Positions 16,833 through 24,811 of a DNA stretch of 42,353 nucleotides are shown one piece after another. Position numbers and translations under genes: made by a program. The notes beneath the pieces were generated by a model. It worked only from the letters and a program-made list of their open reading frames with translations, did not search any database and had not been told where the DNA came from. Each line of letters opens with the position of its first letter. The first letter of the stretch is position 1. Source of the stretch: an uncultured Ruminococcus sp. (GTDB lineage Bacteria > Bacillota > Clostridia > Oscillospirales > Acutalibacteraceae); assembly GCA_902761375.1 (NCBI GenBank), contig CACWKB010000006.1, forward strand, positions 1 to 42,353, written 5' to 3'.

Positions 16833-16849
16833 TTTGACTTTTTTTGACT
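16833..16849 (-). promoter_or_regulatory. perfect distal CtsR box
   Basis: On the minus strand AGTCAAA-AAA-AGTCAAA matches the CtsR consensus at every fixed position. It lies about 90 nt upstream of the main ctsR -35. It is flanked by two copies of GATTTTTTAAAAT (starting near 16818 and 16862). No gene starts close by on either strand, so it may be an auxiliary operator of the same operon or mark a second upstream promoter. Confidence 0.7.
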
Positions 16850-16986
16850 TTTATTTTCTGTGATTTTTTAAAATGCAAAGAGCACAGCAAAGCCTCTCCC
16901 CTGACGAAAGCACGGCTTCCGCAACAAAGGAAAAGCTTCACTGCGCTCAAAATCCCATTCAATCCAAACTTCTCGCTAACCGCCGA

Positions 16987-18333
16987 TCACTTCAAATTGT
17001 TTCCTCTCAATACCAGCTCGCTCCACTCGACGGGGCCTATCGCCCCCGTAGGCTCAATGCCCAGCCACTCCTGAAAGGCGATCACCGCGCCGCGCGTCAG
17101 GGGTCCGAAGATGCCGTCGACCGCGATCGCGGGTATCGACGGGACTCCCTCGCCGACCACGTTCAGGTAGTTCTGGGCGATGGCAACGCTCTCGCCCCTG
17201 TCGCCCTGAGTTAGGAACCTTCCCGGGAAGGGCTCGCCGATGGCGCTGCGGTAGTTGGGCGGAAGCTCGCTGACGGTCAGGTTATAGACGCGCACGATCT
17301 CATTGAACACCGCCTCGTTAACGACGCCCGTGACCGGCAGGCCCGCGTAATTCTGAAAGGCATAGACCGCGTCGCGGGTCCGGTCGCCGAAGTAGCCCGT
17401 GATGGGGATCGGCGGCAGCTCCGGAAAAAAGTAGCCGAGAAACGCCAGATAGTATTGAAGCGCCTCCACGTCGTCGCCGCGCACGCCCTGTCTGAGCTCG
17501 CGCACATAGCGGCGCGCGACATCGGAGATGGTCAAGCCCTCGCCCGTGACCTCGGACAAGCCCTTGACGGCGGCGAACACCTGCTTTATCTTGTACCAAG
17601 TCGATTTTCCGACCACGCCGTCGGGATAAAGGTTGAATATCTCCTGGAACCGGCTCACCGCCTGCTCGGTCTCGAGGTCAAAGACTCCGTTGATGAACCT
17701 GATCTTCGGGATAGCCGGGTAGTTTTGGGCTATGCGGTTCAGCTCGCGCTTTATCAGCACCACCTCGTCGCCGAAGGAGCCGCGCCGCAGCGCCGTCCCG
17801 GGATAGGACTGCACGTTGTCGCTCACCGGCGCGTTGAAAACGATATCAACGTCGTCGCCGTAGTAGTAGCGGATGATCTCGAGCGGACTGAGCCCGCGGT
17901 TTGCGAGAGTCACCGTTCCCCACTGGGACAGCCCGTTGCAGAACACCGTGTATCCGTCGCAGAACGCCGCGAACAGCGGCTCAACGCTGCCGCGCCTGAC
18001 AAGGTAGTTGTTGAATATCTCGTCGGTGATCTCGCTGATGTTGTCAAAGACCTCGCCGTTTTTGGTGTAAGCCTGATCTATCGAGGTGTTGTTGGTGATG
18101 TCGAAGTCGTAGCCTCGGCTGCGGTAAAACTCGGTGTATACGCGGTTGAGCGCAAAGGAAATCTGCGCGAGGATATTTGCGCGGATCGCGCTCTCTGGCC
18201 AGTTGGGGTAGATCTCGCTGGAGGCTACGTTTTTTATATAGTCGGCAAACGGCACCGTCACATTCTCGGCGGGAGTGTTCGGTCTGCCGAGGTGGACGGT
18301 GATAGTCGAGGGAATAACCGGAGTGAACGCCAT
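16987..18333 (-). CDS. SpoIID-like domain with three peptidoglycan-binding domains
   Basis: A 448-residue protein. The first about 160 residues resemble the SpoIID/amidase-enhancer domain (DYIKNVASSEIYPNWPESAI, then a conserved aromatic segment). Three PG_binding_1 modules follow (about 190-260, 285-355 and 375-445), each ending in a G-x-F-G/D or GVVGxxTW-type core with AVxxFQ helices. There is no signal peptide. Proteins of this build are widespread in Clostridia and annotated as peptidoglycan-binding or spore cortex related. It overlaps the upstream gene by one base (TAATG), so the two are co-translated. Confidence 0.8.
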   Translation of the reverse strand: MAFTPVIPSTITVHLGRPNTPAENVTVPFADYIKNVASSEIYPNWPESAIRANILAQISFALNRVYTEFYRSRGYDFDITNNTSIDQAYTKNGEVFDNISEITDEIFNNYLVRRGSVEPLFAAFCDGYTVFCNGLSQWGTVTLANRGLSPLEIIRYYYGDDVDIVFNAPVSDNVQSYPGTALRRGSFGDEVVLIKRELNRIAQNYPAIPKIRFINGVFDLETEQAVSRFQEIFNLYPDGVVGKSTWYKIKQVFAAVKGLSEVTGEGLTISDVARRYVRELRQGVRGDDVEALQYYLAFLGYFFPELPPIPITGYFGDRTRDAVYAFQNYAGLPVTGVVNEAVFNEIVRVYNLTVSELPPNYRSAIGEPFPGRFLTQGDRGESVAIAQNYLNVVGEGVPSIPAIAVDGIFGPLTRGAVIAFQEWLGIEPTGAIGPVEWSELVLRGNNLK

Positions 18334-18755
18334 TACCGACCCTCCGTCTCGGGGCTGAGAGTGATCGGGAGTATCGTCTCGATCCTGTCGAAGATCGTCA
18401 CGGGCATATCGCTTATCTCACAGAAGCCCGGATGATATGCCGACACAAGATACTGAGCGTCGTTCTCGCCCGCGGTCTCGGGATCGAGGCTGACGCCTCC
18501 GAGCTTCGAGGGCAGCACGATCTCGTTGACTATTCCTGAGGAATCGGTGGTGTCGTGGTAGATGCTGTAGCGCTTGCCCTTATATATCAGCGCAACGTCC
18601 ACAAATACGTCCTTGATCGGCAGCGCCTCGTCCGCCACGCTGATCTGCACCTTCAGCGAGCCGCGCCCGGGATTCTCGCTGACGTAATCGTCGTATTCGG
18701 GCTTGAAGGGGCTCTCGCCGCTCACCCGCTGAGTACTGCTGTTAGAGTCAACCAT
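18333..18755 (-). CDS. uncharacterised partner of the peptidoglycan-binding protein
   Basis: A 140-residue protein without signal peptide or membrane helix. The first about 35 residues are polar and probably disordered. The rest (from about GSLKVQISVADEALPIKDV) is beta-rich, with a conserved-looking pattern similar to carboxypeptidase-regulatory-like/Ig-like domains (TTDSSGIVNEIVLP). I do not recognise a named family. Its stop overlaps the start of the peptidoglycan-binding gene. The ATG at 18755 uses AAAGGAG, which lies in a terminator-like hairpin. Confidence 0.75.
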   Translation of the reverse strand: MVDSNSSTQRVSGESPFKPEYDDYVSENPGRGSLKVQISVADEALPIKDVFVDVALIYKGKRYSIYHDTTDSSGIVNEIVLPSKLGGVSLDPETAGENDAQYLVSAYHPGFCEISDMPVTIFDRIETILPITLSPETEGR

Positions 18756-18757
18756 AT

Positions 18758-18797
18758 AAAAAACTCCTTTCCGTATGCTACAGCATATGAAAAGGAG
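18758..18797 (-). terminator. terminator-like hairpin carrying the next gene's ribosome site
   Basis: On the minus strand CTCCTTT (18791-18797) pairs with AAAGGAG (18764-18770), and inside it ATGCT pairs with AGCAT (18782-18786/18775-18779). Six T residues follow (18758-18763). As DNA this is an intrinsic terminator for the Gx-transporter gene. The 3' arm AAAGGAG is also the ribosome site for the ATG at 18755, so any read-through transcript would have that site base-paired. Confidence 0.7.
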
Positions 18798-18804
18798 CGG
18801 CGCA

Positions 18805-19314
18805 TTATTCTTTTTTCTTTTCGAGAAATTTATTCAGCCTCGGCAGCATGAACTGGACGCAGAGCCCCGTGAACGCGCCCGCCAAGCAGCCCGACACAAG
18901 CAAAAACGGGTAGTAGGCAAGCAGCCCCGGGGTTTGGGTCACGGCGAGAGCCGCAGCCATCTGACCTGTGTTGTGGAGCACAGCGCCCAGCACGCTCGCC
19001 GTCCACAGGTGCCGTTCGTCGATTATCCTGCGCAGCAGAAGCATACCGAGCAGGCACAGCACCGCGCCCGAGGCGCTGTAGATCAGGGCGGTAATGTTGC
19101 CGCCGAAGATCGAGCCGAGCAGCAGCCGCACCGCGACGATCATTGCGACCTCATGGGCGCGATAGCGGTAGACGGCGTAGACCGTGACGATATTTGCGAG
19201 CCCCAGCTTTATCCCGGGGATCGGAAAGGGGTTCGGGATCTGCAGCTCGATTATAAAGATTATCAGAGCGACCGCCGTAAGTACGGCAAGCTCCGCGATT
19301 CGCCGCGCCTTCAT
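18805..19314 (-). CDS. Gx transporter family membrane protein
   Basis: A 169-residue integral membrane protein with about five hydrophobic helices. GIKLGLANIVTVYAVY and LLGSIFGGNITALIYS are signatures of the family once called heptaprenyl diphosphate synthase component I (Gx transporter, ECF-S-like). The start at 19314 has GGAG 7 nt upstream and begins 4 nt after the preceding stop. It follows a NusG-domain-II protein, a pairing seen repeatedly in Clostridia. The substrate is unknown; isoprenoid or flavin links have been proposed from context. Confidence 0.85.
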   Translation of the reverse strand: MKARRIAELAVLTAVALIIFIIELQIPNPFPIPGIKLGLANIVTVYAVYRYRAHEVAMIVAVRLLLGSIFGGNITALIYSASGAVLCLLGMLLLRRIIDERHLWTASVLGAVLHNTGQMAAALAVTQTPGLLAYYPFLLVSGCLAGAFTGLCVQFMLPRLNKFLEKKKE

Positions 19315-19318
19315 CGCA

Positions 19319-19684
19319 TCACTCCGAGATCGCGTCAACGCCTCTGTCGGCGTCGGCGAATTCTATTATAAGATGGTTTGGCAGGCAGACTATCGGCATC
19401 GCCGACGAGCGCAGCCATCCCATATTGACGCAGGTCTTGTCGGGACACTCCGCCTCCTTGACGCGGACAGCGCCGTCCCTGATCTCGACGGTGTTCGAGC
19501 TGTCGCCGTATGGGATGACGAGGGTCTGATCGGGAGCGGTGCTCAGGTTGAAGGTATAGAGCACCTCGCTGTCGCGGCGGATAACGACGGTGCTTTTCTT
19601 GGGCATGAGCAGCACGACCGCGCTGCCGATAAGCCCCAGGGCAAACAGGGCTATGCAGACTGTCAGAACTATCCTGTGCTTCAC
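19319..19684 (-). CDS. NusG domain II-containing membrane-anchored protein
   Basis: A 121-residue protein with one N-terminal membrane helix (about residues 5-28) and an extracytoplasmic NusG domain II. The block CPDKTCVNMGW...PIVCLPNHLIIEF has the family's conserved cysteines, with the second Cys pair likely redox active or metal binding. The GTG start (19684) is chosen because GGGGAGG lies 7 nt upstream; an ATG 36 nt earlier has no such site. It sits between mreB-like and Gx-transporter genes in one operon. Confidence 0.85.
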   Translation of the reverse strand: MKHRIVLTVCIALFALGLIGSAVVLLMPKKSTVVIRRDSEVLYTFNLSTAPDQTLVIPYGDSSNTVEIRDGAVRVKEAECPDKTCVNMGWLRSSAMPIVCLPNHLIIEFADADRGVDAISE

Positions 19685-19716
19685 GCTGCCGCCTCCCCTA
19701 TATATTTTTCGTATTA

Positions 19717-20730
19717 TCAAAACTGCTCGATGATCGGCGAAACTCCCGAGGCGGGGTCGACGGGCTGATTGATCGCCTTGAGCGCCCTGCCGCAGCCCAT
19801 GATGTTGCAGTCCGCGGCGGATTTATGGACGCGGACGCGCAGCTTTGTCGCCTCGCTGACCATCCGCGCGAAGCCGCCTAATTTTGAAAGCCCGCCCGTG
19901 AGGTAGATGCCGTCGCTGTGGATGTCGCCGATGAGCTCGGGCGGAGTTTTTTCGAGCACGTCGCGGATAGCGGCGACTATCATTCCGGCGGTCTCCTCGA
20001 GCGCGGGAATGAGCTCCTCGCCCGTGACGTCGACATAGCGCGGCAGTCCGCTGACGGCGTCGCGCCCCTTTACGCGGAAGGTCTTGGGCTCAGCCGGAGG
20101 GCGCACGCAGCCCACGGCGAGCTTGCAGCTCTCAGCCATATTCTCGCCGATTATCAGGTTATACTGCTTGCGTATGTATTTTACGATCTCCTCGTCCATT
20201 GCTCTGCCTGCCTTGCGGACGGTCTTGGAGACCGACATCCCGCCGAGCGACATCACTCCGATGTCGGCGGTGCCGCTGCCGATGTCGGCGATGAAAACGC
20301 CGTGAGGGGTGTTGATATCTATGCCGCAGCCGAGCGCCGCAGCCTTGGGCGACTCGAGCAGATAGACGCGGCGCGCTCCGAAGGCGCTGACGGCGTTGAC
20401 CACGGCGCGCTTCTCGACCTCGGTGAGGTCGCAGGCGATCGACGCCACCACGCGCGGCATGACTATCTTGACCGGGCAGACCTCGCGCGCAAGGATGGTG
20501 ACCATGTTCTCGCAAAGCTCCTGGTGAGCGATAACGCCGTTCTCGAGCGGACGCAGCGCGGTTATGCCCACGGGCGTTTTGCCGATCATAGCGTGAGCCT
20601 CGTCGCCCACCGCATAGACCTCGGAGGTGTCGTCGTCATAGCTGATGACGCTCGCCTCGTCGAGCACCTTTCCCTTGCCGTCAATAAAAAACCGTGTTCT
20701 GTCCGAACCTAAATCAATTGCAATGTCCAT
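19717..20730 (-). CDS. MreB-like actin homologue
   Basis: A 337-residue cell-shape actin. Phosphate-1 loop DLGSDRTRFF (residues 5-14), phosphate-2 loop DIGSGTADIGVMSLGG (about 146-161), and the stretch KYIRKQYNLIIGENMAESCK all match MreB/Mbl. The adenosine motif LTGGLSKLGG lies near the C-terminus. No mreC or mreD follows, so it is a stand-alone paralogue of Mbl/MreBH type. The ribosome site is GGAG. It lies 15 nt after a zinc-ribbon gene and precedes a NusG-II protein. Confidence 0.9.
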   Translation of the reverse strand: MDIAIDLGSDRTRFFIDGKGKVLDEASVISYDDDTSEVYAVGDEAHAMIGKTPVGITALRPLENGVIAHQELCENMVTILAREVCPVKIVMPRVVASIACDLTEVEKRAVVNAVSAFGARRVYLLESPKAAALGCGIDINTPHGVFIADIGSGTADIGVMSLGGMSVSKTVRKAGRAMDEEIVKYIRKQYNLIIGENMAESCKLAVGCVRPPAEPKTFRVKGRDAVSGLPRYVDVTGEELIPALEETAGMIVAAIRDVLEKTPPELIGDIHSDGIYLTGGLSKLGGFARMVSEATKLRVRVHKSAADCNIMGCGRALKAINQPVDPASGVSPIIEQF

Positions 20731-20745
20731 GTTTTTTCTCCAAAA

Positions 20746-21300
20746 TCAATAATCTTTATTTCTTACAGATTTCCAATTCTGCTCAATCGTTTTCGTACAT
20801 CTCGAAAACGGGTCGCTACCCGTATCGTTGTAATCAAGAAAAGACAGTGTGTATTCCACTCCACTTTTCATGGTAAGGTTCAACGCTCTGCCGTGACTGC
20901 GATTTGACTGCGCCACCAGAGCGATATCGCTGTAATAAAACACCCGGGGTACGTTTCTCATCCATTCCTTCGGGAATCTTTTGGTCAATAGAGAAGAAAA
21001 CTCCATTCTGTCCGGATAAATATCCAAAGTCCCCGTTACTGCATAGCCAAACACCCTGTCATGCCCCAATAAACAAGCCGCGCTTTTGTAAACGCACTGA
21101 ACTGCGTTGGAAGAGAATTCGTTTTTATTGCCAATATTGTAGATATTCACAGTATGAGCATGTATAGTGACATTATAATTCTGCACCGCTTTTTCGACTA
21201 TGTAAGCTGAGCCGCAGAATTCGCAGATCGCGGCGTCCTTGCTTTCGTCGACGGTCAGATTCGCGCCGCAGTTGGTGCATTTTGCGTTTACAAGGGGCAT
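20746..21300 (-). CDS. zinc-ribbon protein of unknown function
   Basis: A 184-residue protein that begins with a zinc ribbon (CTNCG at residues 8-12 and CEFCG at 26-30; the intervening LTVDESKDAAI is typical of many clostridial proteins). A spacer rich in Asn/Thr/His follows, and the C-terminal about 110 residues form a beta-rich domain that could be PH/GRAM-like (GTLDIYPDRMEFSS, then FYYSDIALV). The C-terminal part has a lower GC content than the neighbours. GGAGG supports the start. It heads the operon containing mreB. Confidence 0.8.
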   Translation of the reverse strand: MPLVNAKCTNCGANLTVDESKDAAICEFCGSAYIVEKAVQNYNVTIHAHTVNIYNIGNKNEFSSNAVQCVYKSAACLLGHDRVFGYAVTGTLDIYPDRMEFSSLLTKRFPKEWMRNVPRVFYYSDIALVAQSNRSHGRALNLTMKSGVEYTLSFLDYNDTGSDPFSRCTKTIEQNWKSVRNKDY

Positions 21301-21339
21301 GGTTATTACCTCCGATTCTCGGTTATTCCTTCGTAATCT

Positions 21340-21368
21340 ATTATAAATGATATTTTCCGAAATGTAAA
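21340..21368 (-). promoter_or_regulatory. promoter of the zinc-ribbon/mreB operon
   Basis: On the minus strand TTTACA (21363-21368) and TATAAT (21340-21345) are 17 nt apart, about 40 nt before the zinc-ribbon start codon. Confidence 0.75.
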
Positions 21369-21417
21369 TATGGGAATTTGCAGAAGTGATACCTGCTTCC
21401 CGCTTCCGACCCCTGAT

Positions 21418-23631
21418 TCAATAAACGCTTTCGTCCCTCGAAAGAAACTCCCTCAGCGCGGTATATCGCTTTGTCTGGCGGTTGTTGTTCACCATCTGCT
21501 CCACGGCGGCGGGGTCTCCTACCAGTATCAGCGTTTTTTTGGCGCGGGTGACGGCGGTGTAGAGCAGGTTTCGGTAATAGAGCCTCGGGGTGCCGGGGTA
21601 CATAGGGATGATCACCGCGTCGAACTCGTTGCCCTGGCTCTTGTGTACCGTGACCGCGTAGGCGAAGTCGAGCTCGCTCGCGGCGTCAAAGCCCAGCGTG
21701 GCGGTCTTGTCGAAAAACTCTATCCTGAACTGCTTTGCGCGGCGGTCTACGCCCCTTATCACGCCGATGTCGCCGTTGAATATGCCCGTGCCGTGCTCTC
21801 CGTCGGAGCGCTTCCAGAGCACGTCGTAGTTGTTCTTGATCTGCATCACCTTGTCGCCGACGCGGAAGGTGCGCGAGCCGATCGTGACCTCGGGCTTGTC
21901 CTCGGCTTTGGGATTTAGCGCAGCCTGAAGCTTGTGGTTCAGCTCAGCGGTGCCGAGCTCGCCCTTTTTGGAGGGGCAGAGCACCTGGATATTCTCAAAC
22001 GGCGAGTAGCCGTAGGCTTTGGGCAGACGGTTTTTGCACAGATCGGCGATGACCTCGCCTGCCTCGGTTTTATTATTCTTATAAAGAAAGAAAAAGTCCC
22101 TGTCCGTGCTTTTGAGCACCGGCATCTCTCCGTTCACGATGCGGTGCGCGTTCGTGATGATAAGGCTTTTCTGAGCCTGGCGGAAGATCTCGTTGAGTCT
22201 GATCACGGGCAGCGCGCCGCTTTCGATGAGATCGCCGAGCACATTGCCCGCGCCGACGGACGGAAGCTGGTCGCTGTCGCCGACCAAAATCAGTCGGCAG
22301 CCGAGCGGCAGCGCGCGCGTCAGGCTCTCGAGGATCAAGCAGTCTACCATCGAGACCTCGTCCACGATCAGCGCGTCGCACTTGAGCTGATTGCGCTCGT
22401 TTTTGCTGAAAACGGGGTTGTCCTGCTTGTCCCAGCTCACCTCGAGCAGGCGGTGGAGCGTCTTTGCCTCCTCGCCCGTGACCTCGCTCATCCGCTGGGC
22501 GGCGCGTCCCGTCGGAGCCGCCAGCAGCACCTTTCTGCCCTTGCGCTTGAGTATCTTGATTATCGCGTTCAGGGTGGTGGTCTTTCCGGTGCCGGGGCCT
22601 CCCGTCAGCACCAGAAGCCCCTCGGTCAGGGCTGAGGTTATCGCCTGCTTTTGAAGGTCGGCGTAGAGGATGCCGTCCTCCTCCTCGCAGTCCTCGATCG
22701 CTTCCTCGATGCCGCTTATCCTCTCGCTCGGGAAGCTCTGCATCAGCTTTATGCGCGAGGCGATGAACAGCTCCGAGCGGTGCATTTCGGGCAGGAACAC
22801 AAATAGCTCGCCCTCGAGCTTATCCTCGATCAGCGCGCGCTCAAAGCACATATCCTCCATGCAGTCGAGCACGCAGCTCTCCTCGAGCTTCAGAAAATCC
22901 GCCGCGACACGTCTGAGCTTGTCCTTGGGCAGGCAGGTGTGGCCGTTGCCCTCGTTGTGCCTCAGCACATAGGCTATTCCGGCTCGTATCCTTGACTGGC
23001 TGTCCGGCGGAAGCTGCTCCTTTTTCGCTATGAAATCGGCCGCCTCAAAGCCCACGCCGAGGTCGCGGTCGAGCAGGATATAGGGGTTCTCCTTTATCCG
23101 CTCGGCGGACGAGGACCCGAAGGCGTTGAATATCTTGACGGCGACGGCGTTCGATATCCCGAACTCTCCGAGGAAGAGCATAAGCGTCCTGATGCCGGCG
23201 TTCGAGCGGAGCTGCTCGGAGAATTCGAGCGCCCTCTGCTTTGAGATGCCCTTGAGACTCGCCACGCGGTCGGGCTCATTCTCCATGACGTCGAGGGTGG
23301 ACTCGCCGAACTCCTCGACCAGCCGCCGCGCCGTCGACGCGCCCACGCCCTTGACCGCGCCGGACGAGAGGTAGCGCAGGATGTCGGCGGTCTCGGTGGG
23401 ACGGGAGATCTCGCAGGTCTGCGCCGAAAACTGCCTCCCGTAGCTGGGATGCACCTTGTAGCTGCCGATAAGCGCAACGCTGTCGCCGGGGTTGACCGGC
23501 GGCATCACGCCGACGGCGGTGATATAATCGTCCCCGTCGGCAAGCTCGAGCACGGTGTAACCGTTTTCCTCGTTGCGGTATACTATATTTTCAACGTTAC
23601 CCTCTAAGCGGAGGAGCTTGTTATCTTCCAT
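21418..23631 (-). CDS. recD2: ATP-dependent RecD2-type DNA helicase
   Basis: A 737-residue superfamily 1B 5'-3' helicase. The N-terminal OB and helix-hairpin-helix region (about 1-190) includes GAVKGVGASTARRLVEEFG. Walker A is GGPGTGKTTTLNAI, motif II is VDEVSMVD, and motif VI-like YTAVTRAKKTLILVGD ends the protein. A UvrD_C_2 segment (AYAVTVHKSQGNEFD) is present. This is the stand-alone RecD2 form found in bacteria lacking RecBC, and it acts in replication-fork repair. AAGGA lies 8 nt before the ATG. Confidence 0.96.
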   Translation of the reverse strand: MEDNKLLRLEGNVENIVYRNEENGYTVLELADGDDYITAVGVMPPVNPGDSVALIGSYKVHPSYGRQFSAQTCEISRPTETADILRYLSSGAVKGVGASTARRLVEEFGESTLDVMENEPDRVASLKGISKQRALEFSEQLRSNAGIRTLMLFLGEFGISNAVAVKIFNAFGSSSAERIKENPYILLDRDLGVGFEAADFIAKKEQLPPDSQSRIRAGIAYVLRHNEGNGHTCLPKDKLRRVAADFLKLEESCVLDCMEDMCFERALIEDKLEGELFVFLPEMHRSELFIASRIKLMQSFPSERISGIEEAIEDCEEEDGILYADLQKQAITSALTEGLLVLTGGPGTGKTTTLNAIIKILKRKGRKVLLAAPTGRAAQRMSEVTGEEAKTLHRLLEVSWDKQDNPVFSKNERNQLKCDALIVDEVSMVDCLILESLTRALPLGCRLILVGDSDQLPSVGAGNVLGDLIESGALPVIRLNEIFRQAQKSLIITNAHRIVNGEMPVLKSTDRDFFFLYKNNKTEAGEVIADLCKNRLPKAYGYSPFENIQVLCPSKKGELGTAELNHKLQAALNPKAEDKPEVTIGSRTFRVGDKVMQIKNNYDVLWKRSDGEHGTGIFNGDIGVIRGVDRRAKQFRIEFFDKTATLGFDAASELDFAYAVTVHKSQGNEFDAVIIPMYPGTPRLYYRNLLYTAVTRAKKTLILVGDPAAVEQMVNNNRQTKRYTALREFLSRDESVY

Positions 23632-23661
23632 AATACGATTCCTTTTTATGATCTAAGACTA

Positions 23662-23689
23662 ATTATATCGCAATTCGGGAAAATATCAA
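23662..23689 (-). promoter_or_regulatory. promoter of recD2
   Basis: On the minus strand TTGATA (23684-23689) and TATAAT (23662-23667) are 16 nt apart, ending about 30 nt before the recD2 start. The -35 abuts the stop codon of the upstream gene. Confidence 0.7.
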
Positions 23690-23690
23690 G

Positions 23691-24026
23691 TCAAATTATT
23701 GTGCCGTCATCCGCTATCAGCCTCATCAGCTCCTCCTTTGAGATCAGCTCTCCGGCGCCCTCCTCGCGGCAGATCTTTCGCAGCGCGTTCTTAGTTCTCT
23801 CGTCGAGCTCATCCGCGACGCAGACCGCTCTGCCGCCGCCCCAGCGCGCGCGGGTTATCGCGGCGCGCAGCTCCTGCTCGGCGCCGTTCTCGTCTCCGAG
23901 ATCGGATATCAGCAGCACCGAGCGCTTTTTTCTGCCGCTGAAAAGCCACATCGAGAGCTCGCGCACGGTGAAAACTATCCCTATCACCGCGAAAACGGTA
24001 AGTAATACAGCCGACAAAATCTCCAT
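23691..24026 (-). CDS. small single-pass membrane protein
   Basis: A 111-residue protein with one membrane helix at the N-terminus (about residues 3-25: EILSAVLLTVFAVIGIVFTV), a basic GRKKRS, and a soluble cytoplasmic domain. The soluble part (LLISDLGDENGAEQELRAAITRARWGGG and following) looks alpha/beta but I do not recognise it. The start at 24026 is preferred because GAGG lies 8 nt upstream, too close for the ATG 9 nt earlier. It precedes recD2 on the same strand with a separate promoter for recD2 between them. Confidence 0.7.
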   Translation of the reverse strand: MEILSAVLLTVFAVIGIVFTVRELSMWLFSGRKKRSVLLISDLGDENGAEQELRAAITRARWGGGRAVCVADELDERTKNALRKICREEGAGELISKEELMRLIADDGTII

Positions 24027-24117
24027 GCCATTCACCTCGGTACATTTTACGGCGAAAAATCGGCGGCGTGAATAATCAAAAATTTCGGCGCAATAATATT
24101 AGCGGGAGGTGTCTTAA

Positions 24118-24294
24118 ATGACAGACAACCGCTTTGCGAATCAAAGCATCCAATGCAACGTGACTTCCTGCAAGTATCACAACAAAGAGAAAAACTACTG
24201 CTCGCTGGACGTCATCAAGGTTGACACAAACGAACCGCATCCCACCGACTACACGTCGACGTGCTGCGACAGCTTCGCGCCTAAGAGCGTCTGA
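24118..24294 (+). CDS. DUF1540 small cysteine-rich protein
   Basis: A 58-residue protein. Four Cys in the pattern IQCNVTSCKYH (13, 18), YC (28) and TCCDSF (49-50) match the DUF1540 fold, a small metal-binding domain common in spore-forming Firmicutes. GGGAGG lies 8 nt before the ATG. A TGAATA (24069-24074) followed 16 nt later by CAATAATA (24091-24098) faintly resembles forespore sigma promoters; this is weak. Two hairpins follow the stop. Its role is unknown, with spore association a guess. Confidence 0.88.
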   Translation: MTDNRFANQSIQCNVTSCKYHNKEKNYCSLDVIKVDTNEPHPTDYTSTCCDSFAPKSV

Positions 24295-24305
24295 CCTCTA
24301 AAGAA

Positions 24306-24343
24306 ATGACCGCAGCGTCCCAAAGCGCAGGCGCTGCGGTCAT
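24306..24343 (-). terminator. terminator, mainly for the minus-strand zinc-ribbon gene
   Basis: A perfect 12-bp stem pairs 24306-24317 with 24332-24343. On the minus strand it is followed by TTTCTTT. It separates the convergent DUF1540 and zinc-ribbon genes. Confidence 0.7.
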
Positions 24344-24353
24344 TCCGACAAAA

Positions 24354-24388
24354 AACGGGCTCTCGGGTGAGAGTCCGTTCTTGTTTTG
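24354..24388 (+). terminator. terminator of the DUF1540 gene
   Basis: AACGGGCTCTC (24354-24364) pairs with GAGAGTCCGTT (24369-24379) with one mismatch and a 4-nt loop, followed by CTTGTTTT. It acts in the plus direction. Confidence 0.75.
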
Positions 24389-24442
24389 CAAAAAGATAAA
24401 TACGTCGCTAAATAGGATATCTATATCGGTTATTTCGATAGA

Positions 24443-24724
24443 TTACTCAGCATCGGCTTTTCTTTTGGCGAAGCAATCGCTGCAGTAGTAGCTCTTGCCT
24501 TCCATGGGCTTAAAGGGGATACGCGCGGGACCGCCGCATTCGGCGCAGGTGGTATCAAAGAACTCGCGGCCAGCCTTGGCTGCGTTCTTGCGTGCTGTTC
24601 TGCAGTCCTTGCAGCGCTGGGGTTCGTTCTCGAAGCCCTTCTCGGCGTAAAACTCCTGCTCGCCTGCGGTAAACACGAATTCCTTTCCGCATTCCTTGCA
24701 AACGAGTGTCTTGTCTTCAAACAT
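24443..24724 (-). CDS. small zinc-ribbon protein
   Basis: A 93-residue protein with four CxxC pairs: CKEC (9-12), CKDC (38-41), CAEC (60-63) and CSDC (81-84). The N-terminal segment LVCKECGKEFVFTAGEQEFYAEKGF and RCKDCRTARK match a small zinc-ribbon family common in Firmicutes and other bacteria. The second half is another zinc knuckle. GAGAGG precedes the start at 24724. Function is unknown; nucleic-acid or ribosome binding is the usual suggestion. Confidence 0.87.
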   Translation of the reverse strand: MFEDKTLVCKECGKEFVFTAGEQEFYAEKGFENEPQRCKDCRTARKNAAKAGREFFDTTCAECGGPARIPFKPMEGKSYYCSDCFAKRKADAE

Positions 24725-24811
24725 GGTAACTACCTCTCTTCGGTACTGATAGATTTGTCCCCTGCGATATGAAACCGCACAGCTTAACGGGACATATATT
24801 CCGCCGGACGG

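Noticed and set aside
16756..16962. A 68-codon minus-strand frame upstream of ctsR
   Set aside because: Its KKSQK-type repeats come from the T-rich CtsR box and flanking direct repeats; it has no convincing ribosome site.
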